Source: Candidatus Latescibacterota bacterium
GTDB taxonomy: Bacteria > Latescibacterota > UBA2968 > UBA8231
Assembly (NCBI GenBank): GCA_003529325.1
Contig: DPVW01000377.1
Location: 8,406-16,040, forward strand
Direction: 5' to 3'
Length of the DNA stretch: 7,635 nucleotides
In this document: piece by piece, positions 4,899 through 7,635 of the stretch
Numbering within the stretch: the first letter of the stretch is position 1
How the letters are laid out: each line of letters starts with the position of its first letter
Made by a program: the position numbers and the translations under genes
The notes under the pieces: model-generated
Told to the model about the DNA's origin: nothing
Seen by the model: only the letters and a program-made list of their open reading frames with translations
Databases searched by the model: none

Positions 4899-5747
4899 AT
4901 GGCTACTGTCAGAAGTCACAATGCGGTGGACGCCGTGGAGCTCTACTGGAAAGAAATCAAAGACTCCGAGCCCCTCAGTCGTTCGCAAGAATTCGAGTTG
5001 TTCACACGCGCCAAAGCTGGCGACGAGAATGCCAGGCAGGAGATCATCACAGCGAATCTCCGCTTTGTTGTCAGTGTCGCGCGCGGCTACAAGGAGTACG
5101 GTCTGTCGCTCGTCGAATTGATCTCCGAGGGCAACGTCGGTCTCCTCGAGGCGGTCAAACGTTTCGACGAGACCCGCGGCTTCAAATTCATCACCTATGC
5201 CGTATGGTGGATCCGCCAGGCGATCCTGAAGGCCCTTGCCGAACAGGGGAAAATCGCTCGTCCACCCATGAGTCAGATCAACGACCTGCAGAAGATCGAG
5301 AAGGAGACCAGCGCCCTGGCGCAAACCCTCGGTCGAAGTCCTACCTATGCCGAGATCGCTGAGCGCGTCGACATCAGCGCCGAGCGCACACACAACGCCA
5401 TGGTCGTCAGCCAGACGGACGTTTCCTTCGACGCCCCAGCTTACCCCGACGAAGACACCCCCCTGCAAGCGGTGTTCGCCATTCCTGAGGATATCGGCAT
5501 CGAAGGCCGCTTCGATGATGACGAGCGGCGCAATACGATCTCCTCCTGCCTCGGCGTGCTCGACGCCCGGGAGAATAAGATCGTCAGCGCCTACTTTGGT
5601 CTCGGCGAAGACGATCCGAAGACGCTGGAAGAGATCGGCGATGAGATGGGCGTCACGCGTGAGCGGATCCGCCAGTTGCGCAATCGTGCCCTCAGCAAGT
5701 TGCGCGACAGCTGCGGCGATCTGCTCGGCGAGTTCTGCAGAAACTGA
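4899..5747 (+). CDS. RNA polymerase sigma factor, sigma-70 family (RpoD/SigA-like, short form)
   Basis: The product has 282 residues from the ATG at 4899, chosen because GGAGA (4886-4890) sits about 9 nt before it; an upstream ATG at 4875 would add eight residues but has no such site. Region 1.2 lies at about 12-46 (AVELYWKEI). Region 2 lies at about 50-120, with NLRFVVSVARGY, EGNVGLLEAVKRFD and the promoter-melting and -10 reading stretch ETRGFKFITYAVWWIRQAI. Region 3 is at about 120-195. Region 4 is at about 217-270, with the helix-turn-helix TLEEIGDEMGVTRERIRQLRNRAL that reads the -35 box. Region 1.1 is absent. The start of region 3 reads IARPPMSQIND where most primary sigmas have R(I/L)P, a local oddity. 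It may be the housekeeping factor of a lineage with short SigA or an alternative group 2 factor. It is the last gene before a strong terminator. Confidence 0.94.
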   Translation: MATVRSHNAVDAVELYWKEIKDSEPLSRSQEFELFTRAKAGDENARQEIITANLRFVVSVARGYKEYGLSLVELISEGNVGLLEAVKRFDETRGFKFITYAVWWIRQAILKALAEQGKIARPPMSQINDLQKIEKETSALAQTLGRSPTYAEIAERVDISAERTHNAMVVSQTDVSFDAPAYPDEDTPLQAVFAIPEDIGIEGRFDDDERRNTISSCLGVLDARENKIVSAYFGLGEDDPKTLEEIGDEMGVTRERIRQLRNRALSKLRDSCGDLLGEFCRN

Positions 5748-5763
5748 CACGGACATCGTTCAC

Positions 5764-5804
5764 ACCGCCAGCTCTTCTCGATTGGAAGGGCTGGCGGTTT
5801 TTTT
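5764..5804 (+). terminator. Rho-independent terminator of the sigma factor gene
   Basis: ACCGCCAGC-T-CTTC (5764-5777) pairs with GAAG-G-GCTGGCGGT (5785-5798), a 14-bp stem including one T-G wobble, around a 7-nt loop. T residues run from 5798 to 5804. It starts 17 nt after the sigma stop codon. The T tract overlaps the stop codon of the convergent Omp85-like gene (TAA read from 5805-5803). Confidence 0.93.
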
Positions 5805-7110
5805 ATCGCAGTCGCAGCCTCTGCGCCCGCATCTTCGAAAACGAGGCGAAGTGAATCGCCCAACCTGCCTCACCATAACCCACTTCCAGTCGCGTCATAT
5901 CGACCGCCGGCAGCAGCAGGCGTAGACCAGCACCGACACCGATGCGCATGCGGCCGAGCTCGAAATCACGCCCGCGTGTCCAGGCGAGCCCACCGTCGGC
6001 AAACAGCGTGCCCCCAAGGCCTAGATCGGCAGTCAGGCCGAATAGAGTGACCTCCGACGGCGCCACCAGCGGCACGCGATACTCCATCGTCGTCAACAGC
6101 TGTTGCTTGCCGAACAGGCTATGTCCCAGGTCGTCAACGGTGTAGCCACGCAGCGAGTTGGCTCCCCCGAGGTGATAGTCCATATACTGAGGCAGATCGC
6201 GGCCGACTCGACCCGATTGCACCGAAAGCAGGCTCGCCAACACGAGGGTTTGCCCGGCGACGACGGGCTGGAAGCGGCGACTGTCGAGGTGTAGCGTCCA
6301 GAAATCCCCCTCACCCGGTATCACCCCTCCTGTCTTCCAAGTCTCCACTTCGGCCAACCAACCGACGGCGGGATTGGACCAGTCGTCGCGGGAATCGTAG
6401 CCGACGCTGCCACCGATACGGAGCAGATCGTCCGTGTCTGTCGCTGACAGCGTGTGACCGGCAAGGTCCGATTCAAACCGCAGCAAGGAGACGGCCACCG
6501 ACGCTCGGCCATGATCGCCGATCCACGTACCCAGTCTTGGCGTGAACTCCGTCGATCTCTCCTCAAAACCGTCGAACTCGTTCTGCCGAACGATACGCGA
6601 CGCGTCGAGATCGAAAGAGACATGATCGCCGAACATCCACGGATGGGTCAGATCAAGGAGATAGCTGGTGCGACCGCCGAATAACGCATACCCCGCTAGA
6701 AAGATGTCTTTGCCAAAAAGATTTACCGATTTGACTGCCGGTCCGAAAGACCAGCCGTCCTGATCTGTAACATCGTAAGTGATATAGGGCACCACCGGTG
6801 GCAATTCCCGCAGGTGGTAGACGACGCGGACGGCTTCGCCGTCACTGACGAGTTCCACACGAACAGAGCTGAAAATGTCGAGATTCTGTAACCGCTGCAC
6901 ATCGGCGGTGAGCGTCGAGGGATCCAGCGGTTGACCGACGAGGGTGCGCAACTCGCGCGTGATCACATGCGCTTGTGTGTAACGATTGCCAGACAGATCG
7001 ATGTCTGCCACCCGACGCCCCGCCAGATCGCCCTGGGTATCGCTGCCAGCGACCGGAGCAGCCGGCAGCAGCATGAGCGTACACCAAGTCCATAGAAAAA
7101 GCCGCCACAT
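5803..7110 (-). CDS. Single-POTRA Omp85/BamA-superfamily outer-membrane beta-barrel protein
   Basis: The 435-residue protein begins with a signal peptide (about 1-22, hydrophobic core TLMLLPAAPVA). One POTRA domain follows at about 33-104 (VADIDLSGNRYT, then LQNLDIFSSVRVEL). A 16-strand type barrel domain (Pfam bacterial surface antigen, Omp85) fills about 110-425. Barrel hallmarks are YDSRDDWSNPAVGW (238-251), the lid-loop motif LGGANSLRGY (314-323, conserved Arg321) and FADGGLAW (370-377). Superfamily members insert or secrete proteins, or move lipids, at the outer membrane. BamA has five POTRAs and TamA three, so this is neither. The last barrel strand ends near FASF (421-424), followed by a basic tail (KMRAQRLRLR), unlike the usual terminal aromatic residue. 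The ATG at 7110 has an in-frame stop 6 nt upstream and no clear ribosome binding site. It lies 37 nt after the broken SprA-related gene. The client is unknown. Confidence 0.88.
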   Translation of the reverse strand: MWRLFLWTWCTLMLLPAAPVAGSDTQGDLAGRRVADIDLSGNRYTQAHVITRELRTLVGQPLDPSTLTADVQRLQNLDIFSSVRVELVSDGEAVRVVYHLRELPPVVPYITYDVTDQDGWSFGPAVKSVNLFGKDIFLAGYALFGGRTSYLLDLTHPWMFGDHVSFDLDASRIVRQNEFDGFEERSTEFTPRLGTWIGDHGRASVAVSLLRFESDLAGHTLSATDTDDLLRIGGSVGYDSRDDWSNPAVGWLAEVETWKTGGVIPGEGDFWTLHLDSRRFQPVVAGQTLVLASLLSVQSGRVGRDLPQYMDYHLGGANSLRGYTVDDLGHSLFGKQQLLTTMEYRVPLVAPSEVTLFGLTADLGLGGTLFADGGLAWTRGRDFELGRMRIGVGAGLRLLLPAVDMTRLEVGYGEAGWAIHFASFSKMRAQRLRLR

Positions 7111-7147
7111 GCGTCAGGAAGCGAGACGCCGTAGCGGCTGCGGATAC

Positions 7148-7635
7148 TCAGCCGAGCAAGTCCAGAAGCTGTCCCGCGTCGGCGCCATCGTCTGCCTCCT
7201 GCGCGGCCCCAGTACCGGGTGCTTGTGCAACGCCCTCTTGTGTTTCGGTCTGCTCGCTGCTGCCGGTCCCGCTGCCAGCGACCTCGATCTTTTGCTGCGA
7301 CAACTCCCGACGCGCCTCCATCTCCATTGACTTCGCCTGTGAGGCGATACTACGATCCTGGCCAGATGGTTCGGCCGGGGCCATGGCCGCCCGGTAGACG
7401 ATCTGCGCCTTGCGTATCGTCGCCTGGGGGTCGCCTGAAACCTTGGATGTATCGATGCTGACTTCGCCACCCACGGCATAACGTTTGCCGTCCGGACCGG
7501 TCTGTTACTCGTAGGACGGTCCCCCTCGTGCATGACCGCCGGCGGCAGCCAAATGCGCCTGTTCGTGCTGGCGCACCTCGAGATCACGCTTCGCCAGTTC
7601 TTCGACCTGTTGCTGTTCCTCTTCACTGAGATCGG
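7148..7635 (-). pseudogene. SprA-related putative metalloprotease, interrupted by an in-frame TAA (5' end beyond window)
   Basis: Reading the minus strand from the window edge gives DLSEEEQQQVEELAKRDLEV, then QHEQAHLAAAGG with a zinc-protease HExxH motif (HEQAH), then GGPSYE, a TAA stop at 7507-7505, and directly QTGPDGKRYAVGGEVSID in the same frame. The frame continues open to TGA at 7150-7148. This is the pattern of the SprA-related / CJM1_0395 family, where the interrupted position is normally Tyr (YxYxxGPDG), so TAC or TAT seems to have become TAA. Downstream the family sequence is intact (VSGDPQATIRKAQ, AMAPAEPSGQDR) with a Gln/Gly/Ala-rich tail. Without the stop it would be an ordinary gene. 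A recent nonsense mutation, a base-call error or readthrough are all possible; GTG 7474 could restart translation of 108 residues lacking the HExxH. It probably shares a transcript with the Omp85-like gene downstream. Confidence 0.82.

Noticed and set aside
4872..5756. Open frame of 294 codons on the minus strand
   Set aside because: It is antisense to an unmistakable sigma-70 factor and has no motif of its own.
7114..7626. Open frame of 170 codons on the minus strand at the right edge
   Set aside because: It is a different frame over the SprA-related sequence; its product is Arg/Ser-rich and family-less, whereas the other frame gives clear SprA-related sequence on both sides of the TAA.

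Overview
The window reads as ordinary chromosomal DNA of moderately high GC from a diderm (Gram-negative-type) bacterium. An Omp85-family outer-membrane barrel and an O-antigen ligase-like protein indicate an outer membrane. The short group 1/2-like sigma factor (about 282 residues, no region 1.1) is unlike the long proteobacterial RpoD and more like those of Bacteroidetes-type and related lineages. A bacterial microcompartment (BMC) shell protein together with creatininase-family and Gfo/Idh/MocA genes suggests a Latescibacterota-like or similar uncultured lineage. That placement is a guess from gene content only.

Layout, left to right. (1) 1-532, minus strand: a ribosomal protein S18-like gene followed 30 nt later by a BMC-H shell gene that runs off the left edge. 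(2) 576-1919, plus: a polytopic O-antigen ligase/polymerase-like protein, divergent from S18. (3) 1920-2228: a non-coding convergent gap with hairpins and a strong plus-strand terminator. (4) 2229-4230, minus: a two-gene operon, Gfo/Idh/MocA oxidoreductase then creatininase-family amidohydrolase, 4 nt apart. (5) 4231-4283: a compact divergent promoter region with a symmetric -10 element. (6) 4284-5747, plus: arfB (ribosome rescue hydrolase) and then a sigma-70 family factor. They are separated by 168 nt holding a long inverted repeat, a 20-bp near-perfect palindrome and a probable extended -10 promoter. A strong intrinsic terminator follows. (7) 5803-7635, minus: a SprA-related putative metalloprotease gene broken by an in-frame TAA, then a single-POTRA Omp85-like outer-membrane protein.

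The strongest points for a second look are the S18-like gene outside its usual rpsF-ssb-rpsR-rplI setting and paired with a BMC shell gene, the nonsense codon in an otherwise intact SprA-related gene, the apparently leaderless arfB with a bidirectional promoter, and the palindrome and repeats in front of the sigma factor gene. I found no mobile element, CRISPR array, rRNA or convincing tRNA.
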